A DNA stretch of 64,000 bases from a virus, in the IMG/VR virus record IMGVR_UViG_3300026521_000471, positions 1 through 64,000 of that record; one strand, written 5' to 3'. Below the pieces are notes generated by a model. The model was not told the origin of the DNA, ran no database searches, and saw only the letters and a list, made by a program, of their open reading frames with translations. Shown piece after piece: positions 24,932 through 34,084 of this stretch (positions are counted from its first letter, which is position 1; the number at the start of each line of letters is the position of its first letter). Position numbers and translations under genes: made by a program.

Positions 24932-26436
24932 AATTTACTTATCAGGGAAAACAATACACACTTATTTTATTTACTTTAGCAGGTTCAAGATTCTATGGAA
25001 CGCATTTCAATGGAAAAGGTACTGATAGAGAACATCCACTAAAACCTGATTATGTATCCGATAGTGACTATCGCGGAATCTTTGTCGCCGACGTAGATAC
25101 AAAAATCGGTTTAATGGGAACTATCGAACAAATCGAAGTTAAAAAAGGTAAAAATGGTATCGTTCCAAAAGAGCAACAAGAACTGATTAAAGAGTTAAAT
25201 GAAAAACTTGGTTTAGATATGCCGATGGATGAGGATATTACTCTTTATGAAACAAGAAAATTTGTAAGTATGGCTATTGAGAATAACCCAAACATCCTTG
25301 ATTTACTTTTTGCTGATGATGAAGCTATCATTTATTCTAATAAAAGAGGTAGAAAACTTCTTAAAAATAAAGATATTTTTCTAAGTAAAAAAACAAAACA
25401 TACTTTTTCAGGCTATGCAGCGAGCCAGTTAGGACGTATCCGTGGACATTACAAAATGCTTACAAAATACCCAAAAGTAAATACTGTAATTAGACAATTA
25501 AAACAAGCTTTTGAAGATAAAGTTATTGATTTTAATTGGATTACAGATCACTTCGGTGGTAACGTTTCACAATTCGTAACGGGCATGACACAAGAAGAAG
25601 CTTCAGAATTAGGTAAAATTCCATCAATTTCTTGGGAAGATTTTATCAAAGATAGAGAAGCAGATTTCTCAACTTTCTCTGATGGTGCAAAGTATATGGA
25701 TTATTCTGATGAAGAATATGAAGAAATGAAGAACTCTGTCATGTTTAAGGGTGAGTGGAATCTTTATAGAAAACCTCAAGCAATCGATTACTGTACTGCT
25801 AAAGATTTGAAAGCTCATAAACTTGATATGAATGATGGTGTATGGAGTTTAGATGGGGAAAGAGTAGTTACAAAGGAAGATGGTGAAATTATGACTATTA
25901 GAGAATTTCTTTTAACTGAAGCATCTTTTAGAACTATCTCTAAAACTCAATTTAATATCTTTACACCACCTGAAGGAAAATACAACGGTGGTATCTTTGC
26001 TAGAAATGGTAAACTTCGTTCAAATGATCCTAAAGAAGTTGGTGAATTTGTATTCCAACTTAGTTTCAATGAAAATGAATTTAAAAAACAAACGGATGCT
26101 ATAGCAAAACTTTGGGAGTGGCGTGTTAAAAGAAATGAAAAAAGAAGTATTTTAGAGGAAGCTTTCGGTTATGATACTAAACACGCAGCACATCTTGTAA
26201 GATTACTATTAGGTGCTAAAAATATCCTTGAAAAAGGTACTTATGAACCTCGGTTGAAAGGTAAAAACCTTAAATTAGTTAGAGATGTTTTAGCGGGAAA
26301 ATACACTTATAATGAAGTGGTAAAAATGGGAGAAGAATTAGAGAAAGAATTAGAACCTCTCTATGAAGCTTCTACTTTACCATTTAGTGCTGATAAAGTA
26401 AAAGCAAATGAGCTGCTACTAAAGCTTAGTAAGTGA
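24928..26436 (+). CDS. large nucleotidyltransferase-fold protein (COG3541-like)
   Basis: A 502-residue protein of the DNA polymerase beta superfamily. GSRFYGTHF (about residues 15-23) followed by DYVSDSDYRGIFV (43-55) gives the GS...SDxDxRG signature of the predicted nucleotidyltransferases grouped as COG3541. A long helical region follows, with no second catalytic domain recognised. Family members occur in large phages and are proposed to act in RNA repair. Base composition is somewhat richer in G+C than its neighbours. Overlaps 24581-24931 by four bases. Confidence 0.82.
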   Translation: MKFTYQGKQYTLILFTLAGSRFYGTHFNGKGTDREHPLKPDYVSDSDYRGIFVADVDTKIGLMGTIEQIEVKKGKNGIVPKEQQELIKELNEKLGLDMPMDEDITLYETRKFVSMAIENNPNILDLLFADDEAIIYSNKRGRKLLKNKDIFLSKKTKHTFSGYAASQLGRIRGHYKMLTKYPKVNTVIRQLKQAFEDKVIDFNWITDHFGGNVSQFVTGMTQEEASELGKIPSISWEDFIKDREADFSTFSDGAKYMDYSDEEYEEMKNSVMFKGEWNLYRKPQAIDYCTAKDLKAHKLDMNDGVWSLDGERVVTKEDGEIMTIREFLLTEASFRTISKTQFNIFTPPEGKYNGGIFARNGKLRSNDPKEVGEFVFQLSFNENEFKKQTDAIAKLWEWRVKRNEKRSILEEAFGYDTKHAAHLVRLLLGAKNILEKGTYEPRLKGKNLKLVRDVLAGKYTYNEVVKMGEELEKELEPLYEASTLPFSADKVKANELLLKLSK

Positions 26437-26443
26437 CTGAAAC

Positions 26444-26806
26444 ATGAAATTTATTAATTTTTATAATAATTTAGATTTACAAACTGGGCACAAACTTTCA
26501 TTCTTTGTTGAAATGATTTTAGTGCCCTCTATACTTTCTTTGGTTATCACATTTGGTTTTGATAGTATTTTCTTTCTTACGTCTATAATTGATAATTCAT
26601 GGACTATTTATATTGTAGCGTTGATAGTGAATTATATAATTGTAGTTGGATTATTTTTACTTTGTGCTATTGTTTATATTATTATATCTTCAGAAATATT
26701 AGATTTCAAATTATCGAAAACTAGTTTTTTAAACTTTAAACGCATGATTAAGAAAGCATCACAAGAAGAATTAATAGAATCTAAAGTAAATTTAACTCCA
26801 GAATGA
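26444..26806 (+). CDS. predicted membrane protein, two segments
   Basis: A 120-residue hydrophobic protein with segments at about 21-44 and 55-87 and a basic cytoplasmic C-terminus. The start ATG lies seven bases after the previous stop and has only a weak ribosome site. Family unknown. Confidence 0.65.
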   Translation: MKFINFYNNLDLQTGHKLSFFVEMILVPSILSLVITFGFDSIFFLTSIIDNSWTIYIVALIVNYIIVVGLFLLCAIVYIIISSEILDFKLSKTSFLNFKRMIKKASQEELIESKVNLTPE

Positions 26807-26841
26807 AAATTGTTTAATAAATAAAAGAAAAAGGGTTAATT

Positions 26842-28137
26842 GTGGAAAATATTGATATAGGTATTATTGATGTAGAATCTTTAAAAACCTTAAATAAAAT
26901 TTTAGAATCAAAAAAAGAATATATTATAAATTATTGGCTAGATGATGAAAAACTCAAGCCAATTTTTGAGATGTTGGAAATAGAAAAAGAAACATTTAAA
27001 AGCAAATACGCATATCATATTTTTCATCATTTTCAATCCATTGATTATGATAATATGTATTTTAAAACATATATCGATGAAATGGAAGACAAACAGCATT
27101 TAATAAAATATTTTTACCGATTAATCGCTCATCTAAAGAATAAGATTATATTATTTTTAATACAGTATAACATAGATAACAATGATAAAATATTTATGGA
27201 TGATTCACTGCTATATACGATTGATAATGCTATATCTGAATTATTAGATTCTATAACAAAACATCTTCAAAGAGATTATACTGCAAATACAAAAAAATTA
27301 AAGATATTAGAAAATGCTGCATTAGTTACTAGAACTGATAAAGACGGTAGCATATTATTTATGAGCCCACCATTATTAGAGTTACTAGGATATTCAGAAG
27401 AGGAAATGCTTGGAGCAGGTTTTAATAAAATCAGACATCCCAGAGTTTCTTCTAAATTTTATGAAAAACTATGGAGGACATTAAAATCTGGTAAACCTTT
27501 CAAAGGGACTATTAAAAATTTAACTAAGAATAGAAAAGAAGTAATATTTCATACACAAATTGTTCCTGATTTTAATTTTGATGGAGAAATAGTTGGTTAT
27601 ACAGCTATAAAAACAGATTTAACCGATAAAACAAGAGCAAGAACTGACACATTAACAGGTCTTTTAAATCGTTCAGCATTTAATGATCGATTATCTGAAC
27701 TTATAGATAGATATAACAATTTTCATATTCCAGTTTCTTTAATAATGATTGATATTGATTATTTTAGTGAAGTAAATAATAACTACGGTCATATTACTGG
27801 TGATAAAACTCTAAAACATTTTGTTAAACTAATTAAAGAGATAATTAGACCTACTGATACATTTGCAAGATGGGGAGGGGAAGAATTTATTATAATTCAA
27901 AATAATACATTAGATAATTCTATTAAAACTGCTGAAAGAATAAGAAAACATATAGCAGAAAGCACGTTCCCAGAAGTAGGACAAAAAACATGTAGTCTAG
28001 GTGTGGCAGAATTTAATAATAGTTATGCAGATATAGATTCATTTATAAATGAACTTGATAAAGCATTATATTATTCAAAAGAACATGGACGTAATAAGGT
28101 CTCATACGTAGTTAAAAATGGTATAGAATCTGTTTAA
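26842..28137 (+). CDS. diguanylate cyclase: helical sensor, PAS and GGDEF
   Basis: A 431-residue signalling protein starting at GTG after AAAAAGGG. Residues 1-150 are a helical sensor region. A PAS domain (about 158-262) carries IRHPRVSSKFYEKLW. The GGDEF domain (about 268-425) has DTLTGLLNR, IDIDYF, GGEEF at 345-349, and RPTD at 336-339, the RxxD inhibitory site exactly five residues before GGEEF. The usual FKxxND is FSEVNN here. It should make cyclic-di-GMP from two GTP and be product-inhibited. Rare in phages and probably host-derived; it could alter motility or attachment of the infected cell. Confidence 0.9.
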   Translation: MENIDIGIIDVESLKTLNKILESKKEYIINYWLDDEKLKPIFEMLEIEKETFKSKYAYHIFHHFQSIDYDNMYFKTYIDEMEDKQHLIKYFYRLIAHLKNKIILFLIQYNIDNNDKIFMDDSLLYTIDNAISELLDSITKHLQRDYTANTKKLKILENAALVTRTDKDGSILFMSPPLLELLGYSEEEMLGAGFNKIRHPRVSSKFYEKLWRTLKSGKPFKGTIKNLTKNRKEVIFHTQIVPDFNFDGEIVGYTAIKTDLTDKTRARTDTLTGLLNRSAFNDRLSELIDRYNNFHIPVSLIMIDIDYFSEVNNNYGHITGDKTLKHFVKLIKEIIRPTDTFARWGGEEFIIIQNNTLDNSIKTAERIRKHIAESTFPEVGQKTCSLGVAEFNNSYADIDSFINELDKALYYSKEHGRNKVSYVVKNGIESV

Positions 28138-28166
28138 AATGTATAATTCATATAAAGGATTAATAC

Positions 28167-28868
28167 ATGGTTAAACACAATTTAGAATTAAAATATTTTC
28201 ATGGATGTAATAATTGTAGAGATTGCTGCAATGGTAAATTGTTTTCAATGGGAGATGTCACATACTCAGATTTCACTAATATAATAAAATTGTTTCCTAC
28301 TGCTTTTAATATAAAAACAAAAAAGATGGTATTTTTTTACTCTTTGTTTCCATTTTTAGGATGTCATTATTTTAGGGATGGAAATTGTACCATTTATGAA
28401 ACCATTGATAGACCTAATACCTGTATAAACTATCCATTCGGTATAGATTCAAATCATACTATTCAATATGATCCCATACATTGTCCAGAATTAAATGATA
28501 ATATCTCTAAAACCCCTACAATTATAAACAATGAAATAAATCCAGACATAATGAATAATTTTTTTACGGAAAAACAGTATTTATCAAACATTAATAACCA
28601 TGATAAAATATTAGATGATTTTACTAAAATGGTATTTGAAACAGAATCGCTTTTGGATTTTCCAACATTTAAAACTTTAGACGGAGATATTATTAATATA
28701 AATGAATTAGAGGCTAATAGAGATATGAAAATATTGGATACTGATAATTTTTTAAAAATACTTAAACGACAAAAATTAGAGATGTATAGTCGATTTGTAT
28801 ATGGTCATTTATTTTCACTAGATAACTTACCACAATTTGGCACTAGATTATTAGAACAACTTAAATAA
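28167..28868 (+). CDS. YkgJ-type CxxCxxCC metal-cluster protein
   Basis: A 233-residue protein with CNNCRDCC at residues 16-23, then a further conserved pattern of single cysteines (GCHYF, GNCTIYE, RPNTCINYPFG, HCPE), the layout of the YkgJ/PF03692 family, thought to bind zinc or an iron-sulphur cluster. The second half (residues 120-233) has no recognised domain. It follows the diguanylate cyclase by 29 bases on the same strand. Confidence 0.82.
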   Translation: MVKHNLELKYFHGCNNCRDCCNGKLFSMGDVTYSDFTNIIKLFPTAFNIKTKKMVFFYSLFPFLGCHYFRDGNCTIYETIDRPNTCINYPFGIDSNHTIQYDPIHCPELNDNISKTPTIINNEINPDIMNNFFTEKQYLSNINNHDKILDDFTKMVFETESLLDFPTFKTLDGDIININELEANRDMKILDTDNFLKILKRQKLEMYSRFVYGHLFSLDNLPQFGTRLLEQLK

Positions 28869-28913
28869 TTATTAAGGTAGATTTATGTATTATGTTTGAA
28901 AAAGGTTAAATGC

Positions 28914-29219
28914 ATGAATCAAATAAAAGATAGAATTCCGTCAGAAGTTGCTATGAGCAATTTTGTAATTATATATCATAAAGGTAGAAAAGTTTTTAGA
29001 ATATTTGATCAAAGTCGTAGAAGTAAATGGAATAAGGTTTTAAAATATTGTCAAAAATCATTAGAATATGCTGCATCTGATGAAATGATTACTAGAACTT
29101 TAAACGAATATGAAAAAAATCAAGCTTTATACGCTATATTTTATACAGATAATACTGATGAATTAGAAATACGTTCAATGGATGATATGTATAAACAGCA
29201 TCCAGAAATTTTCATCTAA
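28914..29219 (+). CDS. small protein with C-terminal PExxI tail (HPEIFI)
   Basis: A 101-residue basic protein ending YKQHPEIFI. ATG at 28914 follows AAAAAGG and is preferred to an upstream TTG. Single copy between larger genes. Function unknown. Confidence 0.7.
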   Translation: MNQIKDRIPSEVAMSNFVIIYHKGRKVFRIFDQSRRSKWNKVLKYCQKSLEYAASDEMITRTLNEYEKNQALYAIFYTDNTDELEIRSMDDMYKQHPEIFI

Positions 29220-29223
29220 AAAA

Positions 29224-29231
29224 TGTAAAAT
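29224..29231 (+). promoter_or_regulatory. class B promoter element
   Basis: TGTAAAAT after an A-run; 56 bases before the ATG at 29288, further than usual. Confidence 0.35.
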
Positions 29232-29287
29232 TCTAAAAAACAGTTGTACTCTGAATAGAGACACTATCAAAATTTAAGGTCATTATT

Positions 29288-30892
29288 ATGGCAAAATATG
29301 AAATAGATTTAAATGGTAATCCATTTAGTGAATTCGCTCAAGGTGAGGAAAAGATTAGAGTTACAAAATTACTTACAAATAATTGGCATACCGAACAGGA
29401 TGTCTTTAGAATATCTAAAGTCAAAAATTCAAAGCCTAAACATTCAGTTGATATTACAGAAGTAAATTTTAAAAAAATATATAAAGCATCAAAAGATCTA
29501 CCAAACTATACCTTTGAGATTGGTGGTGCTATAGAATCAGTTGAAGGCCCATTTATCATTGTTGACATTTATGATAATAGTTTACTTTATACTGTTGGAT
29601 TAGGTCGAACAGCTCCAATTAGATTAGGTTATAAACTTGATGAAGGTGAGAAATATATACATAAAGATAAGTTTGAGCTTGCTCTTCATAATAAGTTAAA
29701 GGGACGTGATTGGATTATTTGGGAAAATGGTGATTTCTTCCTATTATTTCACTTTGAAGACAAAGTATATAAGAAAATAAAATTTGATAGGAATTTTAAT
29801 CCTGCAAGTTTTTACCCTAGTTCACCTATTGTAGGAAATCCCGAGTACATTGTTAAACCGTATCAAATAGATAAAGCGATATTTATAGAGGATGTCACTT
29901 ATAATGATTCTCCTCAAGCATTAGATTCAGAAGAACGAGATTTGAATAATCCATATCAATCATATAATATTCCATTTAATAGTGAAGATCCTAGATTTGC
30001 AATACTAAATCAATATATTTTTAATAAATATCCAAATGATTTTGTTTCTAGTCAATGGTCAACATCATCATGGGCGGATAAATTTAATAAAGAAATGGAT
30101 AGAGAAATTGGATGGTTTAATTCTAAATATGACTTAATACAACCATTAAAAGAGTTTAACTACTCGCCTTTTAGAATTAGTATCATTTCATTCGATAATA
30201 TAGAAATGTACGTTAGTTTATTTGAAAAAAAAGCCGATGAAATATGGACTTGTTGTAATAAAACATTAGAGGAATTTATTTATCCTGGTAAATATAAACA
30301 TGAAAAGCAATTTTTACATATTTCTATAAAAGATAGAAAATCATCAGATGAATATAAAGAATATATCAATCCATCACCTTTAAAAGAAGGATACCTTAAA
30401 CTTAAAAATTCTCCATCTAGTAATTTTGAGTTGGTAAAAGATAGAATCAAGCCGATACATGAATTTGATGAGCCCATGATTTATTGCCTATACAGGGAAT
30501 TAAAAGACGATGAAGTTGAAGATAGATTGGCTTTAGATTTCAAACCACGATTTAAACAAAATGATAAGGTTGAGTTAAAAGAATCTCAATGGGAGGATAT
30601 AACTGATCATATAGAAACTATTGATAATTCTAAACTTACATTAGATGAGCAATATAAAATTATGGAAGATATTATCAAAGACGATTCATTGTTACAAAAT
30701 GCGGAATTGAAAATAGAAAACAATAAACTCATGCTAAATAAGAATTTATCATACCGAAATAGAATTTATTATATTACAAAAGTAGTATTTCGTGATGGGT
30801 ATTTCCTTTATTATGGTTATACACCTCAAAATATAAAAGATGATAAATATTTTTATGTTTCTGATATTGAAGTTAAATGTAAAATAGATTAA
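29288..30892 (+). CDS. unknown 534-residue protein
   Basis: One of the largest unknown proteins in the window. Acidic, aromatic-rich, no membrane segment, signal peptide or catalytic motif recognised. Alternating beta-rich blocks (FIIVDIYDNSLLYTVGLG; DWIIWENGDFFLLFHFEDKVY) suggest a multidomain soluble protein. The last 90 residues mention no known fold. A hairpin follows its stop codon. Confidence 0.75.
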   Translation: MAKYEIDLNGNPFSEFAQGEEKIRVTKLLTNNWHTEQDVFRISKVKNSKPKHSVDITEVNFKKIYKASKDLPNYTFEIGGAIESVEGPFIIVDIYDNSLLYTVGLGRTAPIRLGYKLDEGEKYIHKDKFELALHNKLKGRDWIIWENGDFFLLFHFEDKVYKKIKFDRNFNPASFYPSSPIVGNPEYIVKPYQIDKAIFIEDVTYNDSPQALDSEERDLNNPYQSYNIPFNSEDPRFAILNQYIFNKYPNDFVSSQWSTSSWADKFNKEMDREIGWFNSKYDLIQPLKEFNYSPFRISIISFDNIEMYVSLFEKKADEIWTCCNKTLEEFIYPGKYKHEKQFLHISIKDRKSSDEYKEYINPSPLKEGYLKLKNSPSSNFELVKDRIKPIHEFDEPMIYCLYRELKDDEVEDRLALDFKPRFKQNDKVELKESQWEDITDHIETIDNSKLTLDEQYKIMEDIIKDDSLLQNAELKIENNKLMLNKNLSYRNRIYYITKVVFRDGYFLYYGYTPQNIKDDKYFYVSDIEVKCKID

Positions 30893-30897
30893 AATAT

Positions 30898-30921
30898 AAA
30901 TACCCTTAAAAGAGGGTATTT
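30898..30921 (+). terminator. hairpin, possible terminator or ribosome-site mask
   Basis: Nine-base stem AAATACCCT (30898-30906) / AGGGTATTT (30913-30921), loop TAAAAG, followed after ATGGA by seven T. Lies right behind the 534-residue gene. The downstream arm contains the GAGGG that would serve the small ORF at 30922. Confidence 0.55.
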
Positions 30922-30996
30922 ATGGATTTTTTTATTTTCATTTTATATAGTCTAGCAGCTTATAATGTTTTTCTTATAGCTCCGCTTTTTTTTTAA
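30922..30996 (+). CDS. possible 24-residue hydrophobic peptide
   Basis: ATG to TAA, MDFFIFILYSLAAYNVFLIAPLFF: almost wholly apolar, enough for one membrane helix. GAGGG lies five bases upstream but inside a hairpin. An exact TATAAATA octamer (30895-30902) lies just upstream, too close for a leader of normal length. Could be a toxin-like or membrane peptide, or chance. Confidence 0.35.
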   Translation: MDFFIFILYSLAAYNVFLIAPLFF

Positions 30997-31050
30997 AATC
31001 CTTTCTATTCTTGGATTTGTCTATATAAATTATTTGATATGGTGAGATAG

Positions 31051-31215
31051 ATGTATGAAGTTATAGCAATATCAAAAGATAATCATAAGTACAGAGTAAT
31101 ACTAAATTGTAATATTAAAGATATTCCATCAGTATTCAAAGATTTTATTATTGATAAAGGGTGGGATCATTATGAATATAAAATACATTCTATTAATGAG
31201 ATAACCGATGACTAG
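31051..31215 (+). CDS. small unknown protein
   Basis: A 54-residue protein (opening MYEVIAISKDNHKYRV) with a GGTGAG ribosome site. Beta-rich first half, then a short helix. It overlaps the thioredoxin-fold gene by eight bases, which supports it as a real gene. Function unknown. Confidence 0.6.
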   Translation: MYEVIAISKDNHKYRVILNCNIKDIPSVFKDFIIDKGWDHYEYKIHSINEITDD

Positions 31216-31555
31216 AATTGATAATAATTCATTCAAAGAAGCATTGGATAATATTTTAAATAAAAGTAGGATAGCTGTAATATTATCTGGTAGATTAAAC
31301 TGTATAAACTGCCAATTAACAAAAGCTAATATCCTAAATTATTTAAAAAAAAATCCAAAGACAAATATAGATTTTTTATATTTAAATGGTAGCATAGATG
31401 ATATTTTAGAGTCCTCTTATTATCAAATGGAAGAGCTTAATGAATACCCTAAAACTGCTATATTTTCAAGTTCAAATAATCCAACTTTTAAAGAAGGTAT
31501 TATTACAGAAGAAGATTTGTCTAAGATTGAACAATTAAAGAAAAACTGTTTATAA
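31208..31555 (+). CDS. thioredoxin-fold protein
   Basis: A 115-residue protein with a strand (IAVILSG) leading into the redox motif CINC (residues 32-35) at the start of a helix, then FLYLNG and YPKTAIF, the latter placing a Pro next to the active site as in thioredoxins. It could reduce disulphides, for instance in nucleotide metabolism, or act as a partner of an unknown enzyme. Starts inside the preceding small gene. Confidence 0.78.
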   Translation: MTRIDNNSFKEALDNILNKSRIAVILSGRLNCINCQLTKANILNYLKKNPKTNIDFLYLNGSIDDILESSYYQMEELNEYPKTAIFSSSNNPTFKEGIITEEDLSKIEQLKKNCL

Positions 31556-31590
31556 CCGATATAGGAATTATAACGATTAAAGGAAAGAAA

Positions 31591-31818
31591 ATGAATGGGA
31601 TTAACTCGTATAATCAAATTTCTCATACGTATAAAGTAAATGATGTAGCTACGCATAAAAAAGAGAATAACATTGCAGATAATACAAAAGAACCTATGTC
31701 AAAAGAAGATATTATAAGTTCTAAGGATTTATCACCGGAACAAAAACTAGATATGTTAGGAATAAAGAAGATGTCGTCTGACGAATTAGCGAAAAAATTA
31801 GCTGATGAATTAATATAG
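31591..31818 (+). CDS. small unknown polar protein
   Basis: A 75-residue protein, largely disordered for 45 residues, then a short helical part (SPEQKLDMLGIKKMSSDELAKK region). Start after AAAGGAAAG. Ends at the next class A promoter. Not recognised. Confidence 0.65.
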   Translation: MNGINSYNQISHTYKVNDVATHKKENNIADNTKEPMSKEDIISSKDLSPEQKLDMLGIKKMSSDELAKKLADELI

Positions 31819-31819
31819 A

Positions 31820-31842
31820 TTTAAGAATAATTTTCATATAAT
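31820..31842 (+). promoter_or_regulatory. class A promoter
   Basis: TTTAAG (31820-31825), 11-base gap, TATAAT (31837-31842). Its TATAAT ends only six bases before the ATG at 31849, so the transcript would be leaderless or the real start is downstream. Confidence 0.6.
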
Positions 31843-31848
31843 TACAGT

Positions 31849-32268
31849 ATGAAAAAATTATTTAAAACTTCATTTTTTAGTATAAAAGTTAGTGATTCAA
31901 GACAGTCTATGTTTGGAAAAGGTGTTCAAGTTGCTGATATAACAATTCGTAGTAGCAATGAAATAGAGCTTAATCCATTAGAGAATCAATGGCATATACC
32001 AGTCAAAGTACCCTTCTGGTACGTAATACTTGAAACGATAAGTCAGTTAGAAGATGAATTTCATATCAATTTAGAGAAGCCAGTTTATGGTAATCTCACT
32101 ATGATTGAAAACAAAGAAACTGGATTATATAGTATTTCTGATCTAATATCAGAATATAATAATATACAGGAAAATCATCCTGATCTAATTTTAAAATACT
32201 ATCATGTAAATATTAATAACTTAAATATCTTTGATTCTAATGGTGCTTATACCAATATCAACATTTAA
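31849..32268 (+). CDS. unknown 139-residue protein
   Basis: Beta-rich with EIELNPLENQWHIPVKVPFWYV, and an internal PE/PD string ENHPDLILKYYHV. Unlike most genes here it has no clear ribosome site before ATG 31849 and a promoter -10 box almost adjacent, consistent with a leaderless message. Family unknown. Confidence 0.65.
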   Translation: MKKLFKTSFFSIKVSDSRQSMFGKGVQVADITIRSSNEIELNPLENQWHIPVKVPFWYVILETISQLEDEFHINLEKPVYGNLTMIENKETGLYSISDLISEYNNIQENHPDLILKYYHVNINNLNIFDSNGAYTNINI

Positions 32269-32305
32269 TTTGTATAATTAAATTATAAACCAACAAGGAA
32301 TAAAA

Positions 32306-33604
32306 ATGGCAAAAAAAACATACACAGTTATTGAACGTAATGGACATAAATATAATCTTTTAGCACTACCAGATACAAATTTTTTTAAGTTTGAAATAAT
32401 TAATTTGTGGGGTTCTAATATCGAACGTTTGTATGAAACAAAGTTTGGTAAAAATGTTTATGGTATCTCTCACTTTATAGAACACTTAGGTTTTAGAAAC
32501 CCCAAAGATTTCAGTACAGCAGAACTTTTAAACCATTTGAAAAACGACGGTACTTATAATGCTTCAACAGATTATGACCGCATCAATTATTGGTTTCAAA
32601 CTACAATGGATAGAGTTGATTTAGCTATAAAATTAGTTGCAAACTATGCTTTAAATACATTAGATAATATCCCATCAGATGAATTTGAAATCGAAAAGAA
32701 AGTAGTGTATAATGAAGCGAAACGTTATGCTGATGATGACCAAACGATGTTTTGGTTTAATAGTACTAGAGCACTAACAGGTTATAAAGAAGAAGATAAT
32801 ATTATAGGTATTCCTGAAACAATTGACACTTTTGAAATTGATGATTGTATAAGAATTAAAGATTTATTTTTAAGTAATGCACAAAATATTTTTAATGTTA
32901 CTTACGATCCAAGTATTCTAACTGCCAATGAAGTAATCGATAAGATAGAGCTTGAACTACATAGACATAAACCATTAGGTATTATGGATAAAATTTCTGA
33001 AGAAGAATATAAAGGAGTTGTAATTCAACCTAAACATATCAAAACTACGTTGAGTAATGAGAGTGAACAACATATAACTTATCTAAATTTTGATATTGTT
33101 GAAAATATAGAGGTTGCAAGAGCCGGAAATCAATATTTAGCAAGATATGCCGAAGGAACTTCTTTAGATGATGTAATTAGAGAGCAGAACGGTCTAACTT
33201 ATGGAATTACGTTAGGTGCAGCAAACATTTCGTATAAACCATATACTTATTTTGGGTGTGATGTTTCAAAAGGCGATGAGGAACTACTACTTAAATTATT
33301 TAAAGAAAGTATTAATGCTTCAGTTGATGCTTGGAATGAGAAAACACATAAAAAATTTATGGACGCTAAAAAATTGAAAAGAGTTATGAATTTATTAGAC
33401 CAAAAAAATTATGGTGGTTGGCATAATAATGGGACATGGTATCCAGAGATTATTGAAGAAATGAAAGAAGTATTAGCAACAGATTTAGATAATGCATATG
33501 AAGTCGCAGATGAAAAATATGCTACTGTTGAAAGAGTAAGAGATTATTTAGAAAAATTTAGAAAAGCAGTCAATGAAGATGATTTTGCATTAGTAACAAA
33601 TTGA
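32306..33604 (+). CDS. M16-type (pitrilysin/insulinase) zinc peptidase homologue
   Basis: A 432-residue protein with the inverted zinc motif HFIEH at residues 56-60 (HxxEH, Glu-59 catalytic) and E130/E137 in EIEKKVVYNEAKRY, at the distance expected for the third zinc ligand and the preceding conserved Glu. The surrounding pattern (GISHFIEHLGF, YNASTDYDRINYWF) follows M16 enzymes such as mitochondrial processing peptidase. The second half holds an inactive-like repeat (RYAEGTSLDDVIREQNGLTYG), also typical. Cytoplasmic, no signal peptide. A phage role in processing virion or host peptides is possible. Confidence 0.85.
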   Translation: MAKKTYTVIERNGHKYNLLALPDTNFFKFEIINLWGSNIERLYETKFGKNVYGISHFIEHLGFRNPKDFSTAELLNHLKNDGTYNASTDYDRINYWFQTTMDRVDLAIKLVANYALNTLDNIPSDEFEIEKKVVYNEAKRYADDDQTMFWFNSTRALTGYKEEDNIIGIPETIDTFEIDDCIRIKDLFLSNAQNIFNVTYDPSILTANEVIDKIELELHRHKPLGIMDKISEEEYKGVVIQPKHIKTTLSNESEQHITYLNFDIVENIEVARAGNQYLARYAEGTSLDDVIREQNGLTYGITLGAANISYKPYTYFGCDVSKGDEELLLKLFKESINASVDAWNEKTHKKFMDAKKLKRVMNLLDQKNYGGWHNNGTWYPEIIEEMKEVLATDLDNAYEVADEKYATVERVRDYLEKFRKAVNEDDFALVTN

Positions 33605-33619
33605 AGATAAAGGATTAAA

Positions 33620-33820
33620 ATGGAACCAAATTCTTGGAACGATTATTTAATGAGAAATACTCATTTAGTAGATGAATTATCGACGTATGTTTCAAATACA
33701 ATGGATAAAACTGAGTTAGAAGCTGAAAACATAAAGTTAAAATATACACTACGTGAAATTCTTTCTAAGGTGGGTACAACCCACCCAGATTTATTAATAA
33801 AATATAGTGAATTTGTTTAA
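33620..33820 (+). CDS. small unknown protein with near-terminal PD string
   Basis: A 66-residue acidic helical protein. It contains THPDLLI, a version of the PExxI tail, followed by KYSEFV before the stop, as if the tail had been extended by six codons. Start after AAAGGA. Function unknown. Confidence 0.65.
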   Translation: MEPNSWNDYLMRNTHLVDELSTYVSNTMDKTELEAENIKLKYTLREILSKVGTTHPDLLIKYSEFV

Positions 33821-33822
33821 AT

Positions 33823-34041
33823 ATGTGTAAATATGATATAAAATCTATAAATCCTAGATATAATATTACTAAAAAGACCGATGATAGAGACATTAATGAA
33901 ATCTATAACGATTAATATGGTATAAGAGATGATGACAACGACTTTATAAATATAATTGATATTTTCGCAACCACATTAACATGGTTTATATATTTGAGTT
34001 TACTTTTATCAATTTCCTTCTATTTTTTAAGTAAGACTTAA
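33823..34041 (+). pseudogene. small membrane-protein gene broken by one in-frame TAA
   Basis: Starting at ATG 33823 (MCKYDIKSINPRYN), the frame is open for 30 codons, meets TAA at 33913-33915, and continues in the same frame for 41 further codons to TAA at 34039-34041. The second part holds a clear membrane segment (FATTLTWFIYLSLLLSISFYFL, shortened here). One nonsense change would explain this; every confident gene here uses TAA as a true stop, so recoding is unlikely. Confidence 0.6.
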
Positions 34042-34059
34042 GCACTTTTATTATATAAT
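34037..34059 (+). promoter_or_regulatory. class A promoter
   Basis: CTTAAG (34037-34042), 11-base gap, TATAAT (34054-34059), 25 bases before the ATG at 34085. Confidence 0.7.
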
Positions 34060-34084
34060 TTATAATTAAATTAAGGAGAATAGT

